DNA from: Anopheles merus
Taxonomy: Eukaryota; Arthropoda; Insecta; Diptera; Culicidae
Assembly (NCBI RefSeq): GCF_017562075.2
Contig: NC_054081.1
Coordinates: 1,801,294 to 1,865,293 of the forward strand
DNA length: 64,000 bases
Reading direction: 5' to 3'
Positions 1 to 10,582 of the stretch are shown here, piece after piece (within the stretch, counting starts at the first letter, position 1; each line of letters starts with the position of its first letter). The notes under the pieces are model-generated. The model saw only the letters and a list, made by a program, of their open reading frames with translations. It made no database searches and was not told where the DNA came from. The translations under genes were made by a program, and so were the position numbers.

Positions 1-2224
1 CCCGCGCCTCCATCGCCGGTGGCGCTCGCGTACAGCAGCGTCGGGTCGACCTTCGCGTCGTACCCGAGGTCGACCTCGTCCTTCAGCGCCAGCCCGAAGT
101 GGTTGTGCAGCATCAGCGAGCAGTGCTTGCTCATGACGGCGGCAGCCGCCGCCACCGCCGACGTCCCGTTGACGACGCTGCCGGGCTGACCGTTGCCGCC
201 TCCGTTGCCACTGCCGTCCGTCGCGCTGCCGTACGTAAAGCCGGACCCGAGCCCGAGAATGACGCCTCCGCCCAGTCCGGCGCCACCGCCCGTCCCGCCC
301 ATATCCTGCCCGTCGCACTCGAGCGAGCTCAGCAGCTGCTGGTAGCTGGCCGCACTGTTCGTCAGGAAGCCGCCGTTCGCGTTGTACCCGTTCAGGCCGC
401 CGCTGGCGCCGCCCCCCTTCAGGCTCTCGTAGAACGGTGGCAGCGACCCGGTCGGTGGACTGTTCGGGCCGTAGTTCGAGCGACCATCCCGGCCGCCCAT
501 TCCGCCGCCCGCTCCGCCAGCGCCCAGGGCGCCACCGCCTCCGCCGCCGCCGCCGCCGGAAAAGTTGATTCCGCCGCCGCCGCCGCCTCCTCCACCCGTA
601 CCCGCGCCGCCTCCATTGGAACCGCCGCCCGATTGGCCACCGCCGCCTGCTCCCCCGCTGCCGCCGCCCCCGTTCGAGGAGCGACCGTGCCCGGCCGCTC
701 CCTGCATGATGCCGCTGATGACGGCGGCCGCCGCCGCGGCTCGAGCCGCCGACGCACCGCCCCCACCCCGATGGTAGGGTGGCAGATGGTTGTGCAGGAC
801 GACGGCTGCCGCCCGCTCGCGCCGCCCGCCCGGCCGCTCGTCGCGCTCCTCGTCCCGCTCCTCGCCCCGCTCCTTCTCGCTTGCCGAGCGCTTCGGACCG
901 ATGTGGTAGTCGATCGGCTGCTCCTGCTCCGGCTCCACCGTCAGCACCACCACCGGGCGCACCTTCAGATCGACCGCCCGCGGACTGTCGTCCAGCTGCG
1001 TGGGTGGTGGTGGTGGTTGGTGATGGTGATGATGGTGGTGTTGGTGCGGCGGTGGTTGCTGCTGCGCCGCCGGCACTGCTGGGAGCTCCTCCGCCGGCTG
1101 GCTCTTGCGCACCGCTGGCGTTCGCTGGATGACCGAGCAGCGCACGACCGCCGGCGATGGGACGCGCTCCTTGGGCGGGGGCGGTGTCGGGGAGGGTAGT
1201 CGCAGCCGGCGCTGGTACTGCTCGCCGCCCGGAATGGTTGGAACGGGTTCGTCGCGCACAATTACCTTGCCCGACGACTCCTTCTTCTTGCTGTCACTCG
1301 CTCCCTCCCGTGCCACCGAGACCTGTTGCTGCTGCTCCTTCTCCTCCTTCTCCTCTTCGTCATCCTCGTCCTCTGCCGCCGACTTTGAGTCGACCGCGGG
1401 GGTAGTGTTGGTGGGCGGCAGTGGTGGCGGCGTCGGTGGGTACACCTTCCGTTCCGCGTTCGTCAGCACGTGGCCATGACGGGGGCCGATGTACGGTGCC
1501 GGCCCCTCGGTTACCCGCAGACACGTGCCGGTGGTAGTGGTGGAGGACGAGGAGGAGCTCACGATTGCTGGCCGCCGTTTGGGCACGACCGCCGCCGTCG
1601 CTGGTGGTGCGACGGGCGGTGCCGCTGGCGGTGGTGGCGTGGGCGGCCGTGCATCCTTCTGCTCGGTTGCTGGCGGTGGCGGTGGAGGCGTTGGTGTTGG
1701 TGGGACTGTGCACGGTGAGGTGGGTGCCACCGGTGATGAGGCTGGTGCTGGCGGCTGCTGCTGCTTGCGCTGACTCACCAACGGCACTGCCCGTTGCGTT
1801 GCCGGCCGCTCGTCGCCACTGGTCGCGTCTTCCTCCTTGCTCTTCTCGAAGGCCGCCGCCGCCGCCGCCGGACGGGGCGGCAGTGGCTGAGGGCGCCGAC
1901 CACCACCGCCGCCGCCGATGAAAAGCCGCGGCTGATGGTGGTGGCTGGCGGCGGTGTTGTTGATGGACGATTCTTTGGCAGTGAGACCGCTGTGGTAAAG
2001 GCTGAACGCTGCGTTTCGGTGGTACGCCGCGAGACTGCTGGCACCGCCGCCGGCAGTGCTGCTGTAGGCCGACCCGGCACCGGCGGGGAAGCTGTTGGCG
2101 GCGTTTGCCGCGTTGCCGCCAGCCTCGTGCCGCTCCGCACTGGCAAAGATGGACAGCGATGGGGAGGCCGCCCGCTTCCGGCACGGTGGGCTGAGACGGT
2201 TCTCTTCGCTGAATATGTCGTGCT
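1..2224 (-). CDS. ovo: ovo/shavenbaby, large second coding exon (runs off left edge)
   Basis: This exon continues the reading frame of the start-codon exon at 22243-22453. The acceptor is a pyrimidine-rich run ending CGCACAG, with the exon starting at 2224 in phase 1. I followed the frame without a stop to the window edge, giving about residues 71-811. It opens with DIFSEENRLSPP (about 73-84). An alanine run near 190, a Ser/Thr run near 293, an acidic stretch near 354, a histidine run near 465, EQPIDYHIGPKR near 503, long glycine runs (586-650) and MSKHCSLMLHNHFG near 768 follow. A long, low-complexity N-terminal half is typical of insect Ovo/Svb, in which four C2H2 zinc fingers sit near the C-terminus. 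Those fingers are not in this window. The protein is a nuclear transcription factor controlling epidermal differentiation and, in Drosophila, the female germline. Antisense plus-strand frames here are shadows. Identity rests mainly on the N-terminal exon. Confidence 0.85.
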
Positions 2225-2435
2225 CTGTGCGGGAGAGAGAGGGAATAGAAGAAGTTTTCGATTAGTTGTTGTTGATGAGAGTTAAAATATATAATAAATA
2301 ATGTTAAAAGCAATCATTTCATGCAATAATGCTAGAGCCACCTCCAAACTTGAGGGATTTACAAGTCACAAACACGTTTTTCCACTCAAATAGATAGAAT
2401 CATCTTTAAACAGGTTTTCTTGTTTGTGTGTTATA

Positions 2436-2641
2436 GGATTTTGGAGGAGTTGTCATCGCTGTGTGACACTTTATCGATTCTTTCTTACTTGAAATGAACT
2501 TAATGCAATAGGAATTGGACTCTCTGGCACCCTTGTTGGACAAATACAATAGGAATTCCAATTTCCAACTTATGAAGTTCATTTCCTATAAGAAAGAGTC
2601 GAGAAATTGTCCCAAAACTATTAGAAACCCCTCAAAAATCC
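2436..2641. mobile_element. MITE with ~70-bp imperfect terminal inverted repeats
   Basis: The left end GGATTTTGGAGG (from 2436) is mirrored by CCTCAAAAATCC (ending 2641). The two arms stay alignable for about 70 bp, down to the matching inner ends GAAATGAACTT and AAGTTCATTTC. The element is flanked by TA (within TTATA / TATAA) on both sides, as expected for a Tc1/mariner-type TA target duplication. It is about 206 bp and non-coding, so it is a non-autonomous element. Confidence 0.75.
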
Positions 2642-4401
2642 TATAATTGTCAGTCCCAAATGCATTCAACAAGCATATTGCATACTGTCAGGCGCTTAAG
2701 AACGGTCAACGAAGCAGTATTCGAGAATTTTATCCTGTTGGGTTTGTATTTTAACCAGTTTGCCAGGATTTTTTTACCGTCTTGCCTACCTTAATTAATA
2801 GAACTTTTCACAAAAACAATTCCCAACAAAAGGAAGAAGAAAAAAAACCGTACCAAAACAAACCAGAACGGGCGACGAAGAATCATTTGTCTAGTAGGTG
2901 TTTTCCCCTTCACTTTGTTTTGCTTTCTTCTACACCACAGGGACGCAAACAACAAAAAATAAGATCTCCCATTCCTCTCACATTTCACACCCTGTGCAAA
3001 ACGTGCGCCGGGGTACCCCGCTGGTCCCACACACGGTTGGGCGGTTGGGACCCGCCGCCAGGAGTAGCGTTGTTTGTATATTTTCTTTTCTAGCGTTTCG
3101 GCTTCAAGCACTGAGTGTCTCGCAATGCAACAACAACAACAACAAAACACACAACAAGGGTTCAAAAGTTCGTGTCACATGCAAAGGTTGCGGGCCAAAA
3201 ATACCCCCCTTAACCTTCGCGCATTCCCCAAGGCATGACCTCTCTGGGGCGCGAATAGAACTTCACAAACTCTTTCTCGCTCTCTCTCTCTCTTTCAAAA
3301 ACCAGTAAGCTTGTGTGAAAAAAAAACACATACAGGAATAGACGAATTAAGATTACCCACGAATGAGGGGGAGGGGCAGCACCGAAAAAAAACAACAAAA
3401 AACCAAAAAAGGCAACACACCACGGTGAACAAATTCCTGGCCGGAATAATTGCATTCGAAATGTTATGTTTCGGACTGCGCAAACACTCTGTTCGCCGGG
3501 AGGGGGGGAGGGGGCGCATAATAAGTGCGGGGGATGACGACACTTCTTCCCCCGGCGCGTGACTCACGTGTCCTTCCCGCGCGTGCGTGGGAGGAGGAAT
3601 GGTCGAGAATCGAAAGATTCCCTCAGAAATCTTGCGCGCAACCGCCCGAACCGACAACGATTTCGCTTTTCATTTCGTTCGCCCAACTGGGAGGGCCCGG
3701 GAGGAGTTGGAATGGAATATTCCGCGGGAATCTTCGGGCGCAGAAACGTGACGTTCGCGCGGCTTGGTGCGCTTTTTCGGGGTGGAGCGAATCCGCTCGA
3801 AATCCAATCGGAATTTGCATCGAATGTCCTTCGGGAATGTCGTCGCCGTCGTTTTCCAACTTGAACGAATCTCGGCATGAAGCTTCGCTCGTCGCTCGCG
3901 CTGGGTGTGCCGAAAGCTTGTGATGTGAGACAGCGTATCTGTTTTGCATATTTGCCACGTGTCCTTACCGGTGGAATGAACGATGCCCGATCGATTTCCA
4001 CCCGAAAATGGAAACACAATTCGGTACAGTGTCTTCGGGCGGGGCATGGTCACGTTTTCCTGCTGCAATATTCGGTGCCACTGCCACACAGCCAGTGGTT
4101 GTTTGGGGGGGTTTTGAACACTTTTCACCCTCTATCACTAACGCTGGAAAAGCGACGCCTTAGCGTTTGAGCCCGTTTGTTGCGTGTCTCTTGTGAGGGT
4201 CTAGTTTCCGGTGCAGTATGTGACGTGTGTATACCCATTTTTTTGGATGTGTGTGTGTGTGTGATTAGCATACATCAACAGGTGACAATGATGACATACA
4301 CCAAACACGTCGTCGTCCACCATCACGCACCATTTTAATGGGAAACGCTTTTTGTTGCTTCGAGTTTATGTGGGTGGGGAAAAGTTTTTTTTATTCATTT
4401 A

Positions 4402-4436
<35 letters not shown>

Positions 4437-5600
4437 TCTAGCGCAACACTCAAAACGGAAGAAGGAATTATTGAACGCTGGAACATTACGGCGATGGTGG
4501 AGAGGGGGCGCGATGAGCAAAACAAAAACGAATGACACAAGAAGAAAGAAAGCAAACAAAAAACGATTCAAACGAACCTCTTCCATTCATATTCTAATGC
4601 AAATCTGGCAAGCAGCAGACTACTGTCTGCTAGCTGGTACCATTGCGCACACACACACGCACGCACGAAGCACAAAAAAGGTAATCCAGCCGTGCTTGTG
4701 CGCAGAATATTTAAAGCGCGTTAAACAGCAATGGGTCGGAGGGACAATAGAAGAAGACGAAGAAGAAAAAAACCCTTCCGCAAAGCTCATCAATGAAACA
4801 ATGTATCTTTTCTCCCCTCCCCCACCTCTGCCCCCTTGTTTCTACCCGTTCTGGGGTGCTAAATAAGCGTGGCCAGTGCGTTTTTTCCTATGTGTGCGTC
4901 ATCAAAAAAAAAACTAAAATAAATCGACAACCTTACATTGATGCATAAACTAACATTTTCACAATCTAATCAACCTGTTTGATTCGCTTTCCCTGTTGGA
5001 AAAAAGTATACTCACAAACACACATACACACATGCATGCACAAACATTAACACGTACAGGTGTGTGTGTGTGTTTTTTTCTTTCAAAATTAAACATTACC
5101 ATAACTAAAGAATCGGTCGCGTCCCTTTAATAGAAATGCTTTAAATCCTCCCCTCCCTCCCACTCACCACCTCCACCCCCCATCCCCAGTTGAATGCGAA
5201 TACTCTCACACATCATTTACAGTTCGTTGCACCCGGTTGCAAGTTCGCCGCGAAAAATCGGAACGATAAATAGGGTGAGGGGGAGTGGGAGGGAGGAGGT
5301 TGGTGGTAGTAGAATACCATTTAAAATGGCGTCACATAATCACACACACAGCTTGACAGGCACTACAAAAGAAAAGGGTGTTATAAAAAGGGGTGGTGGA
5401 AGGGGGAGGGGGGGGGAGGTGTTGTTTGTTCCCAATCCCCATTCATTGCGTTTTACGATGGTGTGATCTCAACAGCACAAAAATCCGTTCCCTGTGACGC
5501 ACCGTTTCACTACCCGCCTAAAGTTATGCAATGCGCGCATCAAATCAACGTTATTAGTTCGGGTTTCGTAGTTTGTACACATATTTTAGTTGTTTGTGGT
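2642..5600. other. ovo intron segment without recognised genes
   Basis: The sequence is mostly simple-sequence-rich. It includes a (CA)n tract at 4405-4436 and poly-A and poly-G/C runs. The block 3550-4160 is more complex and GC-balanced, with open frames on both strands and palindromes at 3714-3730. No domain, splice-consistent exon or codon pattern convinced me there. Confidence 0.6.
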
Positions 5601-5631
5601 GCACAGGGTAGTTGATATTTTTCTTCTACAG

Positions 5632-5875
5632 TGCCTTTGACTAATGCCCCCCCCCCACCCATCGGCCAGGGCGGAAGGGGCATTCTAACAGCGCGCCAAC
5701 TAGCACCTTGCGCGCATCGCGACAGCAATTAGCCCACCGGTGCCAAGGCCGGCGACAAAAACAAGCGAGTGAGAAGATTTGTCTCGCTGCTTGGGAAAGC
5801 GACGGCCGAACCGCGGCCAGTCGTGTTCGTCGTTCGTCCCAGGTTCGACTGGGGCACGGTGTGTGTGAGTGTGCC
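5632..5875 (+). other. Predicted RYamide receptor 5' UTR with short uORF
   Basis: A good acceptor (ATTTTTCTTCTACAG, ending 5631) precedes this segment, which suggests an upstream non-coding exon. A 14-codon uORF starts at 5644 and ends before the receptor start. An in-frame ATG at 5708 is not preferred, because the extra 56 residues are basic and lack glycosylation sites or a signal-like segment. Confidence 0.4.
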
Positions 5876-7111
5876 ATGAATTTCTCCGCCGAACACGCGC
5901 CACGGAACGAATCATCATCCGCGGCAGACGACGAAATTCTGATCTGCGACGGTGCGTCCACCATCATCCCGGAAGGAATCGCGAGCGCCCGGTTCCAGGT
6001 GGTCGTGTGGCTGGCGTACACCGCCATCCTTGCCGCCTCGCTCGTGGGCAACTGTTCCGTGCTGGCGATCGTCGCCAGCCAGCCGCGGATGCGCACCGTC
6101 ACCAACCTGTTCCTCGCCAACCTGGCGCTCGGCGACCTGCTCATGACGCTGTTCTGCGTGCCGTTCTCGTCCGTGTCGCTGTTCGTGCTGCAGTACTGGC
6201 CGTTCGGGGCGGCCCTCTGCCAGACGGTCAACTACTTCCAGGCCGTGTCGGTGCTCGTGTCCGCCTACACGCTCGTGGCGCTCAGCGCCGACCGGTACCG
6301 GGCGATCATGTGGCCGCTGCGGTCCCGCCGACGGCCGCCACGCCGCCCCGTAGCCCTGCTGCTCATCGGGCTGGTGTGGGTGGGTGCGGCCGCTACCGCG
6401 CTGCCCATCCCGCTGCACTCCGCGCTGGTGCAGCCGAGCGCCTGGCATGCCCACTGCGGCCAGGCCGTCTGTACCGAGGTGTGGCCCGATGCGACCGCCG
6501 ACCGGGCCTACTCGCTGACGCTTACGCTGGCGCAGTTCGCGCTGCCGCTCGCGACGCTCGTGTACACGTACGCCTGCATCGGGTGGCGCGTCTGGGCCCG
6601 CAGCACCAACCGCTCCAGCCTGGTGCCGCCGTCCTCCACCTCGGGGCGCCAGTTCCGCCGGGCCCGCCGGCGCACCGTCCAGATGACGCTCGCCGTGGTC
6701 GCCGCGTTCGTCGTCTGCTGGCTGCCGTTCAACGCGCTGCTGCTCGCCCCGCTGGACGACCCGAGCTGGGCGCCGCTGCCGTACCTGTGGTTCGCCTGCC
6801 ACTGGCTCGCCATGTCGCACTGCTGCCTGAATCCGCTCATCTACTGCTACATGAACGCAAAGTTTCGGGCCGGCTTTCGGGCGCTGCTGCTGCGCCCGCT
6901 GATGCGGGTGGTGGCGTGCAGAGGAAGACGCCCCACCAATGCCTGCTGCTGCTGCCTGCGTCACCGGGCCAGCATGACGGTCAGCAGCGAACGGTTGCCG
7001 GTTGGAGGAGGAGAAAGGTGTTGTGCAGCAGCAGCACCAGCAGAGAACGTCGAGCTGACGACGACCCACAGCAGAAAGATTGAGTCCGTGACGGAAGAGG
7101 AGCATTTATAG
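5876..7111 (+). CDS. RYa-R: RYamide receptor, class A GPCR
   Basis: This is a complete single-exon frame of 411 residues and a plasma-membrane receptor for RYamide neuropeptides, which affect feeding and water balance in insects. The start at 5876 has a fair context (GTGCCATGA) and gives an N-terminus with sequons at N2 and N11. Seven hydrophobic segments are visible. Landmarks are GN (58-59, TM1), LALGD (83-87, TM2), the TM3 cysteine C115 with EL2 cysteines C194/C199, DRY (139-141), CWLP (281-284, TM6) and NPLIY (319-323, TM7). Stretches such as QAVSVLVSAYTLVA, ALPIP and HWLAMSHCC-NP closely resemble Drosophila CG5811 (RYa-R). A cysteine run at 357-360 could be palmitoylated. Codon use is strongly GC-biased. 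It lies antisense within the large ovo intron. Another NPY-like receptor is possible but less likely. Confidence 0.9.
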   Translation: MNFSAEHAPRNESSSAADDEILICDGASTIIPEGIASARFQVVVWLAYTAILAASLVGNCSVLAIVASQPRMRTVTNLFLANLALGDLLMTLFCVPFSSVSLFVLQYWPFGAALCQTVNYFQAVSVLVSAYTLVALSADRYRAIMWPLRSRRRPPRRPVALLLIGLVWVGAAATALPIPLHSALVQPSAWHAHCGQAVCTEVWPDATADRAYSLTLTLAQFALPLATLVYTYACIGWRVWARSTNRSSLVPPSSTSGRQFRRARRRTVQMTLAVVAAFVVCWLPFNALLLAPLDDPSWAPLPYLWFACHWLAMSHCCLNPLIYCYMNAKFRAGFRALLLRPLMRVVACRGRRPTNACCCCLRHRASMTVSSERLPVGGGERCCAAAAPAENVELTTTHSRKIESVTEEEHL

Positions 7112-7238
7112 GGTTTTTTTGGTTGGCTGTAGTAGTGAGTGATTCAATACAACAATTCCCCCTTCTTTATCATTTGAAAAGTATCCGTTTTTGAGTGTCT
7201 TGTTATTACGAATGTGAAAGAAGTAGTGAGGAGTAGTA

Positions 7239-7244
7239 AATAAA
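7239..7244 (+). terminator. Candidate poly(A) signal of the RYamide receptor
   Basis: AATAAA lies 128 bp after the receptor stop codon in AT-rich sequence. It is the first canonical hexamer downstream. Confidence 0.55.
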
Positions 7245-7269
7245 AACTCTTAGTAGAATCACAAAACCA

Positions 7270-7366
7270 ATTTTAAGCTGATTAAAAGTCATACTCCGTT
7301 CAAGGCTCGAAAGACAGCGCGCTCTGTTCTTGCACCGCCGTCCTACCGATTACGCCATTCGTGCTG
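7270..7366 (-). repeat. tRNA-like element (possible SINE remnant)
   Basis: On the minus strand TGGCGTAATCGGTAGG (7357-7342) fits the RNA polymerase III box A consensus. CTTTCGAGCC (7313-7304) resembles box B with one or two mismatches, at a tRNA-like distance. No cloverleaf could be folded with confidence, so I read it as a tRNA-derived SINE or decayed tRNA pseudogene rather than a functional tRNA. Confidence 0.4.
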
Positions 7367-7369
7367 TGC

Positions 7370-9306
7370 GACAGTGAGGCTTCTAATTGTCGCTTTTATT
7401 TTGCTGCATTGCGTGTTGCATTGCGTGAGAGAACATTAGTACGAATGTGGCATTCATTTAGAAACTAAAATGCGCGTTCTTCTACTACGTTTAGCGATGA
7501 GCGATTCTATTAAAAAAAAAAAAAAACAATTTAATGCAGAATCAAATAAGAACTCCCCTCCTCGGTGCAAGAAAGTCCGGTTTCGGTCAAGTGAGTGTGT
7601 GGACGGACCACCTTTCTCTCTGGTGTGCTCGATCTTCCCGTGGTTTTTCTTCTTCTTTTCTTCAAACTTATCCCCCCCCCCCTCGTAGTTGGGAAGGGAA
7701 AGATCAACAACCTTTCGCGCAGTGCTGTAAACCCATTCTGTCCCTTCCCCATTGCTTCCTCTTCCCAGCTCATTAAAGCCCCTCGGGTGTACTTCCTTTC
7801 GGATTCGAGACAGCAGATGATGACGGTGGCTGATGATGATGATGATGATGATGATGAGCCCTCCTCGCTTGCTGCCGTCATTTCCGGCAGCTAGAAAAAG
7901 AACGGACCCCATATAACCATCCCTCCCTTCTCTCCACCATTCCAACCAAGAAAGTCCAGTTCTGGCGAAGGCCCTTACGCTGCCCTGTTCTTTTCTGTTT
8001 CTTCTTCAATCCCGCTTCTACAACCCCCCCACTGCACCCTTGCCCAGCGGCCAGATGAAATTGCTTAGATTATTATCCTCCGCTTCCTTCGCGCCTTCCT
8101 ACCGCTTCCCTCGGTGGGGCCCATTAGAAGAGGAGGTGCAAGAATTTTCCACTGCCATAACAGCAATAACGATGAGACAACAGCGCTGCTCCCCTCCCCA
8201 GACCCTCTCCAGCGCGCCACCTTTTGTTTTTCCACTTCTAATGCTCAGGCTGCACCGTGCCCCCATGATGCTGTGTACACGTTCTCGTAGTGCGTTGTAT
8301 TATTTTGTTCCGCTTCGAGCCAACCAGCAGCAGCAGCAGCGATGATTCAAAACCGCCCGAGAGAACAGCTCATTACACTGCCCGCCGCTCAAGGTACAGG
8401 TTATCCGCTCCCCTCCCTTCCCTTCTCTTCTTTTCAGCATAGCTCCCCCCACGTACAAGAACGCAACACCTTCCCCCCCCCCCCCCTTCGCTTTGCGTGC
8501 TGCTTCCAGTCCTCTATTATGCTACGGTTTTACACGACCGACTACAAACAACAGCAACAGCAACAGCAGCACCCCACTACCTGGGGGCAATGGTTGCGCA
8601 GGGGGAAGGGGAGAACGAACGAGAACGAACGCTAAGCAACAGCAGTCACAACACACACATACGGTGCGCGCCATCCCAACGGTGCCTGTGCCCTGCTGTG
8701 ATGCCGCCGGTGTGCTGGTGGAGAAAAAGAGAACCGGTATTCAACGAAGCATAGCTAACGCTCACACACACACATGGCCATCACACCATGTAGCAAACAA
8801 CGATCAGGTCCCGCGAGCGAGTGCGCGCGCCCGCGTCAAACGCACCGGGCGCGATCGAGCTAACTGTATCCACGCGAGATCCGTTCGTCTCAAACTGTCT
8901 CTCATGCTCTCGCTCTCTCGATTGCCGTCTCCCTCTGTTCCGTTTGTTCTGCAATGCCGAACGCAGGCGCCGAAGGAAAAGCGAGAGGAAAGAAAGAAAA
9001 AAAGGTTCGACACGGGTTCGTCGCCTGACGGACTTTTGTTGCGGCGGCGGATGTGGTTCGCGGCTTGAAGTCTTTCGTTTAAAGACTTCATACTTTAATT
9101 TTCGCCCCGGCACTGTTGCGTTCTGTGTGTTCCGTATTGGTTCGCCTTGCTTTCTGCTCGCCATCCCCCCTCCCCATAACGCTTTTTTTAGTTACTCAAA
9201 AAGAAAAACACAAAAATCAACCCTTAAAAAGTAAAGCGACGAACCTGCGCATTGATCGCGTGATCGCCGTTTTGTGTGTGAGCTTTTTTTTTTCATCGCA
9301 CTCTTC

Positions 9307-9337
<31 letters not shown>

Positions 9338-10522
9338 AATCATGATGATGATCGGGCCCATGGATTGGGAATGGAAGGAAAGAAACAGATAGAAAACCTG
9401 CATCAAGAAAGGAGAACTGTCACCCCCCCCCCTTCTTTACCTTTACCTCCACAGTAAACCCGTTCTCTCTTTATCGCACTCCCTCTCTCTCTCTCTTCCT
9501 TTCAATATCAATAAAAGAAACTCTCTCTCTCGCCTTCTCCCTCTCTTACTCTCTTTGTTATAAAACTACATTCTTCTGCTTCCTCTAGATGGACAGCAAT
9601 ACTTTTCATCATTCTAGCCACGAACGGCGAGCGCGGACAGGCTTCCTCCACCACCACTATGCCGGTCACTTTCAGACCCCTCTTTGCCCGCACCGAATTC
9701 GTTTCCGCACCGAAGACAAGGCAAGCGACGAACCCTCGCGCGCGTAGAAGAACCGTTCGAAGGACTTGTTTTATTCTGTGCCTTTGTGCCAGCAGCACAG
9801 AGCAAGCAGACGAGCTCGCGGAACTGTGCCTTGGTTAGTTTCTGATCCCCGCTACAACTCTCCTCCCCACTTGTCTCCACTGTCCCAGGGGCTTTTGTGT
9901 GCTCATCGGAATTCAGCTGCCGCTGCCGTCTGCTTCTGCTGCTCATTATGCGCGATCGTGGGTCCGATGGTGGAAGCGGGAAAAGGGGGGGGGGGGGGAG
10001 GGGCGATTGAGCAGCTTTTCGAGCCGCTTCCTGATGTGTGAAAAATGTCCGAGCTGAGAGCCCCCGTGGCCCGTCCGCAAGTGCCACACAAAGTACAAAG
10101 GGTTTTCGCTCGGTCAAATGATGTTTATGAAAGGTTACTTCGAGTTTTAAATGTTTTCTACCAAAAAAAAAGTACAAAAAATAGGTGGGGGTAGCTTTTG
10201 GACGGGGAAAACAGTGCCTTTTTCCGAGGAAGAAAAAAATCTCACAAAATCATACTAAAAACCAAACAAATAACATTTTCTGAAGGAATCTTCTCTGTGC
10301 GCTTCTCCAAAAGCCGACTTAGAGAAACACATAGAAACACACACGCACACATACGCCTTCCGACTTGTTCTGCATCGGACCAGAACTGATCCAAGAGAAC
10401 CCTAAGCGGGAGTTGGGTTGGGAGGGAAGAACAGCAGAAGTTGAGCAACGTGAGGAGAATAGAACCGAAAGGTTTCCTGCCAACATTTTCTAGTCTGGTG
10501 AGCTTGCGTGAGATAGTATGAG

Positions 10523-10582
<60 letters not shown>

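Noticed and set aside
99..1199. 366-codon plus-strand frame
   Set aside because: Antisense to the ovo exon in the same codon register; GC-rich codons leave the opposite strand open.
1246..1255. GGTTCGTCGC in the ovo exon as a regulatory copy
   Set aside because: Encodes Arg-Asp-Glu-Pro in frame and lacks the CYT extension; probably coincidence.
3525..4128. Several 130-150-codon frames on both strands in the ovo intron
   Set aside because: Overlapping frames on both strands, no domain, no matching splice sites; more likely a GC-balanced non-coding island.
5708..5875. N-terminal extension of the RYamide receptor
   Set aside because: The extra residues are basic with no family resemblance. 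The Met at 5876 has a better context and gives glycosylation sequons.
5915..7105. 396-codon minus-strand frame
   Set aside because: Shadow of the GC-rich receptor gene; no domain and Arg/Gln-rich composition.
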